DNA of 40,504 nt from positions 858,372 through 898,875 of the forward strand of contig BFEA01000433.1 in assembly GCA_003427395.1 (NCBI GenBank), read 5' to 3'. Below the pieces are notes generated by a model. That model had not been told where the DNA came from. It saw only the letters and a program-made list of their open reading frames with translations, and ran no database searches. This DNA comes from Chara braunii. Its lineage: Eukaryota; Streptophyta; Charophyceae; Charales; Characeae. Both the position numbers and the translations under genes were made by a program. Position 1 is the first letter of the stretch. Every line of letters begins with the position of its first letter. Below are positions 21,325 to 31,096 of the stretch, piece after piece.

Positions 21325-21642
21325 CTAGTTTATAGCCATGTCGGATATATCGCAGAATTTATCCATTAACCTGCGGATTTCCTCAAGGTTCTCCTGCGTG
21401 GCTGCTACCATTATTGGCAGAAAGTAACACTGCCGATTTAGGCAACTGAGCATGGTTCGATAGTAGTTTAGCATTGATGAGCGGCACTGCAATGATCTGC
21501 TAGTTGGCAGAGGCTGAATTTTAGCACCTACCAGGACGATGCCTTGATTCTGTATGGAATTACTTTGAGCTTCAAGAGTTTTTGAAACATGAGGGAGGGT
21601 AAACCAGTGAAAGGAAGGGACGCTGGACCCGTTTTCCAGCAA
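21325..21642 (-). other. Open frame of unknown nature overlapping a retroposon copy
   Basis: A 105-codon minus-strand frame with a plausible helical segment (ATQENLEEIRRLMDKF). Its first codons are the reverse of the hairpin retroposon at 21618, so the start at least is not a native gene start. No family is recognised. It could be a fragment of a retroelement ORF1 or chance. Confidence 0.2.
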
Positions 21643-21710
21643 CAGCCCAAGTGGGATGCTTCACCACCCTCAGAAGCATAAGACAAGCTCATCACCCTGA
21701 GGGCGCACTC
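21618..21710 (+). mobile_element. Hairpin retroposon copy (S2), no poly(A)
   Basis: Starts GGGACGCTGGACCCG with the GCTGGA/TCCAGC hairpin. Downstream are CCCTCAG (21656-21662) and CTGAGGG (21696-21702), a 7-bp stem around a loop ending GCTCATCA, close to the GCTCTTATCA loop of other copies. The CTCCCCACCAATAG middle is missing, so it is a diverged or deleted copy. Confidence 0.45.
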
Positions 21711-21903
21711 GCACTAGGACCATTTTCACTTGTTTCAGGACGGAATTGCGGCCAGATGCGTCCAGGACCCGTAAATGCGGTCACATACATTTCAGAGAGT
21801 GCTAGTGTGAGTACACCCTGAGAAGCATCATTAGACTGGAACAATAAAACAAACATGAAACAAAAAGAGGTCTACAGAGCCCATTAGACGCATAATCTAC
21901 ATA

Positions 21904-22307
21904 GGGCCTCGCCACACCAGTGTCGAAACGGTGAAATATTCGACAACTCTCAGACCATTTTCGACATTCACCGTTTCGACACGATGACCGCCTTCGCCAC
22001 GCCGTATGTCGAAGACCCAGGATAAGCAAAGTTTCGTTGTTAGAAAAGGGGGGGGAAAAAAAGAAAAGAAGAAGAAGACATGGGATGTTGAGGCAGAGAT
22101 GTCCAAATCCGCACATCCTTCACAACCTTGTTTCCGTGATGTTGAAACTCGACCCGCTGTAGGCGTGCCGTTCGACACCCATGTCAGAACCACTTCTCTA
22201 AGTTCTCTGACGATTGTCGAAGTGTTTTCAACATTTTTTCTTCGACAGCCTGTGTGGCGAAGAAAAAATGTCGAAACTCCAGTTTCGACATTTGTGTGTC
22301 GAGGCCC
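21904..22307. mobile_element. Foldback (MITE-like) element with GGGCCTCG termini
   Basis: The ends are inverted repeats: GGGCCTCGCCACACC at 21904 and GTGTGTCGAGGCCC ending 22307. Inside are three further inverted repeats built on TGTCGAA: a perfect 16-bp pair (21920-21935 with 21967-21982), an 8-bp pair (22215-22222 with 22240-22247) and a perfect 13-bp near-palindrome (22266-22278 with 22281-22293, 2-nt loop). No coding capacity. No clear target-site duplication. Related termini occur near 22712, 22870 and 40363. Confidence 0.65.
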
Positions 22308-22384
22308 AAGTCAGGCCGCCCAGCATAATACATACAACAATCAAAAATACAAATGAACATAACACCAACATTGTAAGCTGTACA

Positions 22385-22525
22385 GGGATGCTGCACCCTG
22401 TTTCCAGCAGGTGCAGCTCCCCACCAATAGATGGAGCCTTCAACTCATAGGAACCCACTTATCCCGGATGCTCTTATCACCCCGGTGCATGGGCTTCCGG
22501 CTTACGAAGATAAAAAAAAAAAAAA
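22385..22525 (+). mobile_element. Hairpin retroposon copy (S3) with poly(A)
   Basis: GGGATGCTGCACCCTG, hairpin with TTCCAGC, GTGCAGCTCCCCACC, AATAGATGGAGCC, then a partly paired second hairpin (22454-22467 with 22480-22494) whose 12-nt loop is ATGCTCTTATCA, then A14 (22512-22525). A (GAA)/(GGA)-rich run follows. Confidence 0.7.
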
Positions 22526-22695
22526 GAGGAGAAGAAGAAGAAGAAGAAGAGAAAGTGTGAAGATGAGTCTGTGGGCCTACAGTAGCCACACCACTGTCAA
22601 GATGAAAACCATTCAAGTGCATGTTCCCGCCGAAAATGGCAGGATTCATCCATTCCCCTGAAAATAGCAGCTGACGCACTCGTGCTTTTTTTCGT

Positions 22696-22801
22696 TTCCA
22701 CAGTGTTGTGGCGAGGCACTGTATCTTTGTACGATGTGCAAGGAGGACACTGACCAGAGAAAAATGAAGCTTTTTTTTTTTTTTTTTTTTCGAAAGAAAA
22801 A

Positions 22802-22840
<39 letters not shown>

Positions 22841-22940
22841 ATGAAGCTTTTTTCCATTTGGACAGTGGTGCGGCGAGGCTCTGTATACTTGGTATGCTGT
22901 GCAACGAGGAATACTTACCATAGAGAAAAATGAAGCATAG
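22696..22940 (-). repeat. Two units of about 95 bp separated by T-run and (AAAT)n
   Basis: 22696-22780 and 22847-22938 both carry GGCGAGGC-CTGTAT-CTT and AGAGAAAAATGAAGC. Between them are a T22 run (22769-22790) and (AAAT)n at 22798-22842. On the minus strand each unit contains CCTCGCC-CA-CACTGT, the same theme as the foldback termini at 21904. Confidence 0.65.
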
Positions 22941-22984
22941 TTCACGCACACCCTTTTTCTTTGACAGAAAAAAAAGAAAAATAA

Positions 22985-23116
22985 TGAGGGGGTGGACCTA
23001 CTATTGGAGGTGATAGGAGGGTCCTTCAAGAGTGGGGTACCCCCTTTATGATGGATCCAATGAGTCCAATCTATTGGTGAGGAGCTGTACCTGCTGGAAA
23101 CCGGGTCCATCATCCC
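22985..23116 (-). mobile_element. Hairpin retroposon copy (S4)
   Basis: Minus strand: GGGATGATGGACCCGG, TTTCCAGCAGG, CTCCTCACCAATAG, ATTGGACTC, then an imperfect second hairpin with a loop ending CTCCTATCA. The 3' end lacks a clean A tract. The first stem has one mismatch. Confidence 0.55.
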
Positions 23117-23129
23117 TTGTACAGACTAG

Positions 23130-23370
23130 GGAGTACTTTCATGGGTGCATCTGACTGTAGTTGCGGTCAGATTCAGATGAATGATGTACAGCTTGCATAC
23201 TGTCTGGGCCGACACCTGGTAACTGGCACTTCCTTGGAGGTATCTGAGCGAAATTATGCCCAGATTCGGATGAATGATGCGCAGCTTGCACACCATCTCC
23301 GCTCAGACATGGTAGCCAGTACTTCCCCGGATGTATCTGACCGTTTTTCAGGGCAGATCCTCTAGAGTCA
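23130..23370 (+). repeat. Three tandem units of 93 bp
   Basis: GTATCTGACCG-like anchors at 23148, 23241 and 23334 (exactly 93 apart). Within units one sees GATTCRGATGAATGATG, CAGCTTGCA and CACTTCC (ACTTTC, ACTTCCCC). Each anchor is followed by a weak inverted partner (CATCTGAC...GTCAGATTC in the first). The third unit is cut short. Confidence 0.75.
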
Positions 23371-23587
23371 TGAACAGCGCAAACCCTCTGGGATGAGAGG
23401 AGCATTGAGCATACTCAGACCACAAACTGTTCCACTGAAAGAAAAAGGGGAAAAAAGGGGAAAAAAAAAAACAATGGCTAGGTGCCACGTAGTTCTTACG
23501 TAGATGCATCTGACGGCGAGGAGGACCAGAATCATTTTAACAACTAGTGAGCCCAGGGGCCAAGTCCCACTAACAGCATTGTCTTTG

Positions 23588-23785
23588 CTCAACGCCTGAA
23601 TCGGGACGTGTTTGTGGAGATGTGCAGAAATGGAGGTGAGCTTCCCCAACCGCACATATCCACAAACACGTCCAGCTTCAGGCGTTGAGGAAATTTTGTG
23701 GAGATGTGCAGAAACTGCAGTGAGTTTCATCAACAGCACATAGCCTCAAACACGTCCAGATTCAGGCGCTGAGGAAATTCTCAAC
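23588..23785. repeat. Long hairpin (38-bp arms) followed by a second partial copy
   Basis: Left arm 23588-23625 begins CTCAACGCCTGAA and right arm 23652-23689 ends TTCAGGCGTTGAG; they pair with about 4 mismatches in 38 around a 26-nt loop. A second, shorter arrangement (23700-23779) repeats GTGGAGATGTGCAGAAA, then GCACATA, CAAACACGTCCAG and TTCAGGCGCTGAGG. The right half of the hairpin is thus duplicated in tandem, about 87 bp apart. Confidence 0.75.
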
Positions 23786-23981
23786 TCTGTAGTCGCCGGA
23801 CTCGGCCGCAGGTATGATATCAGACTCAGGGAGCAACTCTGAGTCACTGGCAAAAGGATGGCAGGGAAATAAAAGAAGAGCAAAATCTGCTCTGTTTCCA
23901 TTTTTCTAGAGAAACAACAGGGGCCATGTCCTGCTTTCCCTCTTCCTACAAAAACAACAGCGGCCTTCCCTGTTCTCCCTT

Positions 23982-24097
<116 letters not shown>

Positions 24098-24716
24098 CTC
24101 TCTCTTTCTTTGGGATCATCCTCCCCCATGCTTCAGAAAATGAGACACTGAAAAAAGGACAAGCAACGAAAAGAAAAAGACTAGGTTCATGGCATTTAGC
24201 GCAGATGTCGCACCAGTAGGATGGATCTCTTCATTTACTTCGCTTTCCAACCACCAAGACGTCTCTACAGTTGCGCTTGTGCGGCCAACCAGCAAACCAA
24301 AAAAGGAAAAAGGTCGGATCTTGCGAGTGTAGCGGGGCCATGATGATTCCACTATTAGTGGGGATTAAATGCGCAGTACTTTTCCGAGTCACGTGGGCAT
24401 AAACGATTGGTGACCTTCGGGGCTCGGCCTACCAGACGGAAATGGTGGCAGTGCCAGGTGGAAAAGAGAAAAACATGCCCAGGTCGGTTCGTCTTCTGTC
24501 AGCTCGCAGCAGAAATCTGCGTCGGGACAAAGACGCTTGGAGGTACGGGTGGTACGGGTGGCTTTAAGCGTTTCCAAAAGTCCATTTTGCAGGATCAAGG
24601 GTCAGACAGGTCTATGGAGCTCAAATGTTGGTTTAATAATGTTCTTTCAGATTGTTCTTAGCCCAAGCCAAGTAATGATGGCCCTGGGATTTCAAATGAC
24701 TTGTATAATTCCATAT

Positions 24717-24797
24717 GGGACGCTGGGCCCAGTTCCCAGCACGTGCTGCTCCCCACGAATAGACTGGAGCATTTGTCTCTTAAAAAAAAAAGAAAAG
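24717..24797 (+). mobile_element. Hairpin retroposon copy (S5) with A-rich tail
   Basis: GGGACGCTGGGCCCAGTTCC: the first stem here is GCTGGG/CCCAGC, again a compensated change from GCTGGA/TCCAGC. Then GTGCTGCTCCCCACG, AATAGACTGGAGC and a tail AAAAAAAAAAGAAAA. No second hairpin, as in S1. Confidence 0.65.
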
Positions 24798-24927
24798 GGT
24801 TTGGCAGATGGAACCATGACCCAGGTCCACATGGCGCAGCACGACGGAGTGCTGTCTTGAGAGCAAACCCTGGGGTTTTATCAGACATTTGAGAGTAATT
24901 ACGGCCAGATGCGAACCGAAAAATAGC

Positions 24928-25020
24928 AGTGTGACCTGGTTTCCAACAGGTGCAGCTTCGCCACCAATAGGGGTCTAAAAAAGGGGTCACCACTAATAGG
25001 GGACGCTCATATACCACCCT
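24928..25020 (+). mobile_element. Hairpin retroposon copy (S6), 5'-truncated
   Basis: GACCTGGTTTCCAACAGG, GTGCAGCTTCGCCACC, AATAGGGGTC, then a degenerate end containing CGCTCATATACCA, similar to the conserved second loop. The GGGACGCTGG start is missing. Confidence 0.45.
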
Positions 25021-25399
25021 TACCAGTGAAAGTCGCAAAAGAAACAAAAAAGGAGACCTTTAGTATGACATCTTCCACCAGCCTGCAGCAGCGAGAGATG
25101 GTTAACGGGGGAGCAAATATTTGTCATTTTCGCCTGCAATTTCGATGCAAAATTCATCGAAATTTTCAAAAGCAAACGATATGGGCCCATAGTGCAAACA
25201 TCAAAAAAAGAAACAGGTGAAGGAAAACGGGAAAAAAAACAAAATAACTTAAAAAAGACTATAAAACCCTAACACAAAAACATTGTCCGAGTTAAAATGA
25301 AGCTTCCAACAAATTTGAGGATGGCCTGGCAGATAGGTAGTGGATGAATTGTGCCAAAATAATGTAGCTGCCCCCTCAGGGCACGCGCACACTACCACT

Positions 25400-25740
25400 T
25401 CCGTCGGCGTACTGAACCAAAAATTACTGCCCAATGGAGGCGGGACAGTCCTAGCGAGAGAAGCTGAGGATTGCGGCGGGGCACTGGTTGTGTGGGTTGC
25501 CCCGGGAACGACGAGCCGCTGGCTGTTGGCGGGCAGCGAGGCGCGGGCGGGGGCACTGGCCATTCGTTGGTGGCGGGGCGCTGGCGGCACGATGGTGCCG
25601 GGGCGCTGGTTGTTCCAAGGCGGCAACGGGCTGGCTTCCTGAGGGAAGCAAGGCGCTGGTTGCCCCGGGAACGACGAGGCGCTGGCAACTGGCTAATGGC
25701 GGGGCGTTGACTTCATACACGTGGCATGGCACTGACATCT
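25400..25740. repeat. GC-rich minisatellite-like region
   Basis: The words GGGGCGCTGG, GGCACTGG and GGCGCTGG recur, and the 21-bp block starting GGTTGCCCCGGGAACGACGA is identical at 25495-25515 and 25658-25678. All six frames are fairly open for compositional reasons. The minus frame 25738-25451 is Pro/Ala/Arg-rich. I read this as a repeat, with a low-complexity protein exon as the alternative. Confidence 0.5.
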
Positions 25741-26049
25741 TGTGTGTGGCGAAGGGTTAGCAAAAGGATGCTGTGAAGGGATAGATTGTTGCTGCGAGTG
25801 TGTGTCGGGAGGTACGTACGGTTTAGAATGGAAGCGCTGTACTTGCGCCCGATTGCCGCAGCAGGCTTGCGGGGAATCAGGGCGAGACTGTTGGCCAGGT
25901 CCATCCATCTGGCCGACAGGCCGTGGTAAGCGGGAGGGCGTTCGGTTGGTGGATGAGAAAGGCATTGTCTGTCGTGCAGGAGCTGCATCAACCACAGCAG
26001 CAGCAGGTCTTGTCACCAGCATCGACAGCATCATCATCATCATCATCAT
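25693..26049 (-). CDS. Weak candidate low-complexity ORF
   Basis: A 118-codon frame starting in a (CAT)n microsatellite (poly-Met start) and continuing with SSTNRTPSRLPRPVGQ, GPGQQSRPDSPQ and THSQQQSIPSQHPFANP. Its Gln/Ser/Pro-rich composition looks more protein-like than the opposite frame (Gly/Cys-rich). It has no domain, no supporting neighbour and no clear start. It could be an exon of a disordered protein or chance. Confidence 0.2.
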   Translation of the reverse strand: MMMMMMMLSMLVTRPAAAVVDAAPARQTMPFSSTNRTPSRLPRPVGQMDGPGQQSRPDSPQACCGNRAQVQRFHSKPYVPPDTHSQQQSIPSQHPFANPSPHTRCQCHATCMKSTPRH

Positions 26050-26069
26050 GGCATTTGGCGGTCAAGGGT

Positions 26070-26440
26070 AATGTTCGTCTTTTTTAATCCGTCTTCCTCT
26101 TCATGCGGAATCATGCCCTTCCCTCCTCCTTCTTCCCCTTCGGACTCTTCTCTTTACTCGGCTGCCTCTTCACTTTATTCTTCTCTCTCCCTCCTCCTTA
26201 TTCGTCCTCTGGCCTGTTCTCTTCGTTTTCTATTCTCTCCTTTGCTCCGCTTTGGGGTTGTTCCGCCACCTCATCCAGCAAGGACGAGGAGTGTAGTGGG
26301 GCGACAATGGTTGGAAGTGGAGGAGGGAATGGGGTAGGAGGGGGCGGGGTAGGAAAAAGGTGGGGATAAGGGAGGGAGAGAAGGGGAAAGGTAATAGGTG
26401 AGGAGGGGGAGATTGGGATTTAAGGGGTAAAGGGATGGGG
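26070..26440. other. Polypyrimidine block followed by G-rich block
   Basis: 26070-26265 is mainly C and T on the plus strand. 26285-26440 is mainly G and A, with several GGG runs (for example GGGAATGGGGTAGGAGGGGG at 26326-26345) that satisfy a G-quadruplex pattern. The switch in strand asymmetry is abrupt at about 26270. Confidence 0.6.
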
Positions 26441-26988
26441 CGCGGGAAGCGTACTTCATCTCGTCATCAGCTGTCATCTTCGATGGATCATCAACTTCAA
26501 CATCACCATCACCACAATGTCGTCGTCTTCAACATCTTCATGGGTAACATCTCTTCTCTTCACTTTTCGCTAACAGTCTTTCCCTTCTCTTCCTCCTTGG
26601 TAGCTTCATCTCCTTCTCTTCTCTCTTTTCCTTTTCTTTCATCCCCCACCTATTGTCCTTCATTCACTCTTTGTCTCCGCATTTCTTTCTGGCTCCCCTC
26701 TCGCCTGTTTTTCCTTTTCGGGCGAAGAAGGAAGGGGGAGATCGGTGTGATGCTGGGAGGAGATACAAGAGGGGAGAGTGTGAGGGGCGTGGCAGTATAG
26801 AAGGAGAAAGGAAACGAAGGGGGTGGGAGAAGAAGTCAGGGGCAAGGTGGTTGGGATTGGTGGTGTTTAGGGGGAAAGAGATAAGGGGGTGCTGCTCACA
26901 TTTTTTTTCTGGTCCCACATTTTGCCGCTTAGTAATACAGGCTGTACTATTCTTTTATTTCTTCCTTCTAATTAGTATTGCAAGGAAA

Positions 26989-27240
26989 ATGAGCGATAGC
27001 GAACTTCAGAAATCAAACAGCATCATACACATGAGACAAGATAGTCGTGACCTCGAACCAATAGCAGAATTGCATCATGAGTTTCACCAATTAAGAGCGG
27101 AACAAAAACTCATAATTGACAATGCTGGAATAGTCTCATCATCATCAACGAAGAACCAATGTCGATATCCTATCTGGCACTCGGCGCCCAGACTACAGAT
27201 GGCAGATCCTATCTCGCCTAGTCTACAATGCCGCCGATGA
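26989..27240 (+). CDS. Weak candidate exon or short ORF
   Basis: The frame starts MSDSELQKSNSIIHMRQ, continues ELHHEFHQLRAEQKLIIDN and ends at a stop at 27240. Composition is protein-like with a short helical segment. Just upstream is a pyrimidine tract ending in TTAG (about 26950-26974) that looks like a 3' splice acceptor. I tested joining it to the upstream frame 26435-26543 (MGRGKRTSSRH) through a GGGTAAC donor, but the joined frame stops almost at once. No family is recognised. Confidence 0.25.
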   Translation: MSDSELQKSNSIIHMRQDSRDLEPIAELHHEFHQLRAEQKLIIDNAGIVSSSSTKNQCRYPIWHSAPRLQMADPISPSLQCRR

Positions 27241-27249
27241 CGTGAACAA

Positions 27250-28150
27250 CTCCCCGAAGTACGAGCAGATCTCGGCCAAGGCCGTATGCTTCAAACACCA
27301 GATATGTCTCTCGTATCACTCACAACCTCGTTCCCCAACTCACAGATGCCACATGCACCCAAGGACCGCCATGCGCCCCATCCAACATACAGCAGCGCAG
27401 CTCGGCTATGGCTGCCTGCTCCTTCCAGCTCGCCGTGAGGGCGTGAGCGCTGGCCAGCGTCAGCGCAACATGCAGCCAGTGCCCGAATGCTTCATGCGTG
27501 GGCTGACCCTTTCCTAAATGGAAGTGGCCAGCCTGCTTGCGTGCAGCCTGGCTGCGCTGGACCCCTGCCCAGAAGCTTCCGGTAGGCCTAGGGAGGTTGA
27601 GCCCCAAACCAAACGAATCAGGCCCTGGGCCTGTGGTAGTTGCCCGTCTCCAACTGTCTAGGGCCTGTGTTCGGTTGATGTTCCTTATCTCGTCCAGGGC
27701 CTGACTTATATACATTTGATAAAGGAGGTCAGGGTCTGGGAGCTTTCAACCAAACTGGCGTTGTGCAACTGCCTGAATTTTCCCCCAGTTGCGAAGTAGT
27801 CCAAAATAGGCCTCTTGTCATTTGTCGAACCTGCCTTCACTTAGGGCGACCGACCTGTTGCAAATAGGGGCCCAGTAGGGCTTATCGAGGTCTTGTGCCT
27901 CGCAGTATCATTTTTAACTAATTAATCAACATCCAATCGCCATACATATCATCATCTTAATAACCAATCTACTCTTTCAACTAATGTGGTATCCTAATTA
28001 AATATCCAAATTAAATTTCTAAATAATATTCTTGAATATTCCAGAATCATCGTAACTCTCAACTCCTAGAACTAAGCTGAATTATATTTTTAATATGTAA
28101 ACTCCCACATTTTGAATTTATGAATCTCCAATCTCCATTTTCACCTTCCA
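27250..28150. other. Unassigned stretch, AT-rich from about 27900
   Basis: 27300-27720 is GC-moderate with no recognisable product. 27900-28150 is AT-rich without clear repeats. Confidence 0.4.
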
Positions 28151-28154
28151 TGGT

Positions 28155-28630
28155 TTTCACACGTGGTTAACCAGCGGTGTTATTTTCGACAAATTTTGCA
28201 CCGAATTGCACTGGAACTATCATATTGTGCTGATTTTTTTCTTTTTTTCTTGTTTTTCTTTTTTTGTGATATACATGTGTTTTAGGATACGTCATGTGTG
28301 CAGTTTTGACATGTTTGGATTAATAATGAAAAAATTGGCATTTTGTTGAATTCGTTGGACGCTTCATTTTGACTCGGACAGTGTCTTTGTGTTAGGGTTT
28401 CATAGTGTTTTTTTTTNTGTTGAATTCGTTGGACGCTTCATTTTGACTCGGACAGTGTCTTTGTGTTAGGGTTTCATAGTGTTTTTTTTTTTTTTTTTTC
28501 GTTCTTTTTGGCCTGTTTCCTTTTTTTATGTTTGCACTATGGTCTCATATTGTTTGTTTTTAAAAATTTTGATGAAATTCGCACCGCAATTGCCAACGAA
28601 AACGGCGAATATTTGGGCCCCCGTTAACCT
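28155..28630 (+). mobile_element. AT-rich element, copy 1 (inverted relative at 30640-31090)
   Basis: In reverse complement, the element at 30640-31090 matches here: TGGTTAACCA, TTTTGCACCGAA, ACATGTGTTTTAGG, GACATGTTTGGAT, GAATTCGTTGGACG and the GGGCCC near the end follow the same order. GTTAACC occurs near both ends of this copy. It contains a tandem duplication of about 73 bp (28344-28416 and 28418-28490) joined by a single N. No coding capacity. Confidence 0.55.
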
Positions 28631-28639
28631 TCTCTCATG

Positions 28640-29800
28640 GTTTTATTTTCCTTGCATTTGCTTCCATTTCTTAAGTTTCATAAACTGACTCTTATCCTAG
28701 TCTACTGCAGAAACCTAGTCTTCAAAATTTCTCCAGTCCGCATTTTCTCTTTCACATGTTTTTATTTTTGCTGCATTTGCTTCCACAAGCTGATCCAATT
28801 CGTTTGCAGAAACCTGATCTTCAAAATTTATCCAGCGTAAATTTATTTGGTTTGAATGTCTTTCCTAGTATCTATATTCTCCCCTCTGAGCATCGACGTT
28901 TTTTTTCCTCATGGATGGAAGGTGAAGTGAACAGGGAAAACTCCACTCTGCAGGGGTAATGCCAGGTGGGAGGTGAAGCCCTGGAAGGGGTGTGAGCATA
29001 TTTAGTGGGTCGCTCTATTATGGGGTTGGGATGGAGGCATACATCCCGGCGGGGATATATTAGGGTAAAAGGTGAGCAAAGGCATGCTTTGGGAGGAAAC
29101 TGTCTGCCTTTGTGGGATAAGGGGGGGGAATGTGGGACTGTCCCAAATTGGGGCTGAGATGGGATGCTTGCAATGTGGGTAATCCGTTTCGGTGGAGGCA
29201 GCGTTGGGATAGGGTGGGAAGAAGGAGAGGGGGGAGATTTATCTTCACAGAACAAGTACTTCACAATTTCATAATCTTCAATTGTGTCATATCAAGCTTT
29301 CTGACGTTCTGTAATTCTTGGCGGTATCTGGCCTTCTTCCTCATTCGGGATATCGGATTTCAGAGATGGTCGAATCTGGACTGATAGCTGAAGAGTTGCT
29401 ATGTTATGTGCCCCTGGTTTGCCGATGCTAGAACGGCGCTGACCGGAGTTGGGGCATTGCCTTGTAATCTGCATATGGTAGGAGTGTGAGGCCTTGTAGA
29501 GAGTTCTGGGGATTTGCTGAGGGAGGAAGGCAATCCAGTGGTGAACCGGCAAGGGCTGCCTTGACAACCTATGGGTCCAAGGATAGTCTACGTGGCGAGA
29601 ACAAGCCAACTACGGTTCACATTGGTTTAGGATGACATTGTCTCTAGGATGTAAAGTCATGGCATGTAAAGTCATGGTACAGGTAGGGCTAGGAGTTATT
29701 CTGGATTAGGAGGCCATAATTGCTAATAAAGCATAGTCTTCTATATTTCTTACATACTAATCATCATCATCATCATCATAAGTATCATTATTTCAAAAGT
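28640..29800. other. Unassigned stretch with (ATC)n at its end
   Basis: 28640-28860 repeats CTGCAGAAACC/TTGCAGAAACC with TTCAAAATTT (28706 and 28804), a weak direct repeat of about 98 bp. 28930-29240 is G-rich on the plus strand. A short direct repeat TGTAAAGTCATGG occurs at 29650 and 29665. (ATC)n lies at about 29757-29780. No gene is called. Confidence 0.4.
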
Positions 29801-29813
29801 TTATCATCATAAT

Positions 29814-30565
29814 CAGGGTAATCACCGTTCGGGACAGGCCGAACGCCCGAACCCGAACGCCCGAACGTATGGGACCCCTTGGGGATGCGTTCGGGCCGTT
29901 CCGGCCGAACGCGGACCNAAAAAAAAAAAAAAAAAAAAAAAAAAACCATTAAAAAAATATGAAAAAAAGATATGTTATGGAAAAAAATAAATTAAACAAG
30001 ATCTGCCTGAGCATTACATCCGAATTCCTTACGAAATTTGAAATAAAAATAAAATATGGAAAACCAATACTAATAATAAAAATAAATAAAAATAAAAAGA
30101 GAATTAAATTTAGTGAGTGCGCGAGCATGTTTTCGACACCGCCATCTTTGGCGATTTTTCATTTTTTTTTGGCATACCTAAATGCCCTGAAACTTCACAG
30201 ATGTGTAATTCACATAATACAAAACCCACTAAAATAGTTTCAAAAAATAATAAAATTGTTTAGACCCCGAACTAAAGTGAAAACAAAAAGTAAAAAGTGA
30301 AAAAATACGTGGGCGAGCACGTTTTGATACCGCCATTTTTGGCGATTTTTAAATCTTATTTGGCTGCACCGAATGACGTGAAAATTTACAGGCATGTACC
30401 TCACGTCATAGAGAACTCACAAAAAACAATTCAGAAAAAAATAATTATTTTTAGGCCCCGAAATAATTTTTGGCGGGGGCCAAATGCCGTCGGGTTCGGA
30501 CCCCGAACGCCCGTACGTACGGAGGTCTGAACGGGGACCTCCGTACGTACGGGCTGGTAACCCTG
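29814..30565. mobile_element. hAT-like MITE with CAGGGT termini
   Basis: Terminal inverted repeats CAGGGTAATCACCGTTCGG (left) and CAGGGTTACCAGCCCG (right end read in reverse). The flanking 8-mers ATCATAAT and ATCATCAT could be a target duplication, but the site lies in an (ATC)n repeat. Subterminal zones are full of CGTTCGGG/CCCGAACG and CGTACGTACGG words. The interior is AT-rich and shares text with the MITE at 3027-3624. It contains two tandem units (about 30106-30275 and 30290-30470), each with CGCCATTTTTGGCGATTTT and a conserved CACAGATGT/CAGGCATGT...CACAT/CACGT tail. No transposase, so non-autonomous. CAG termini with 8-bp duplications are typical of hAT transposons; the assignment is inference. 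Confidence 0.7.
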
Positions 30566-30639
30566 ATCATCATCATATAAGGGACCCTAAGCCCGGTTCT
30601 GGGTCCTTAATCTTCTTATTGGTAATATTAGCCTTGGAC

Positions 30640-31090
30640 ATTGGGCCCATTTAAAAAAAAAAACGTCCAACGAATTTAACGAAATGCCAATAAAACCCTA
30701 TTCGGAGTAGCTTTCATAGTTCGCCAATTTGTTTTCCAAATTCGGCGTTTTTGCCAACTTTTTTGTTAGTGGTCCAAATGCATTGAAACTGAATATAGAT
30801 ATACCCTAAATCACATACATATATATATATATATTAAAAAAAAAAAAACAAAAAAAAAACACCGATTCGGGGAAATATGGCAGTTTCGGTGAAAAATTCG
30901 CCAAAAATGACACCAACTATTAACCATATGTGATTGATCCAAACATGCCAAAAGTAAACATATGACTTAACCTAAAACACATATATGTCACACAAAAAGG
31001 AAAACAAAAAAAAAACAAAAAATCAACACAATGTACTAGTTTCGGTGCAAAACTCGCCGATAACGACACCCCTGGTTAACCACATGTTCC
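30640..31090 (-). mobile_element. AT-rich element, copy 2
   Basis: Inverted relative of 28155-28630 and also akin to the units inside the MITE at 29814 (TTCGCCAA...GGCG, AAATGCATTGAAACT, CCTAAATCACATA). It contains (TA)n at about 30816-30835 and an A-run. It ends at GGTTAACCACATG (31073-31085). Confidence 0.55.
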
Positions 31091-31096
31091 GACGTT

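Noticed and set aside
22440-23113. Minus frames with FIYLFIYL strings
   Set aside because: Translations of (AAAT)n and T-runs.
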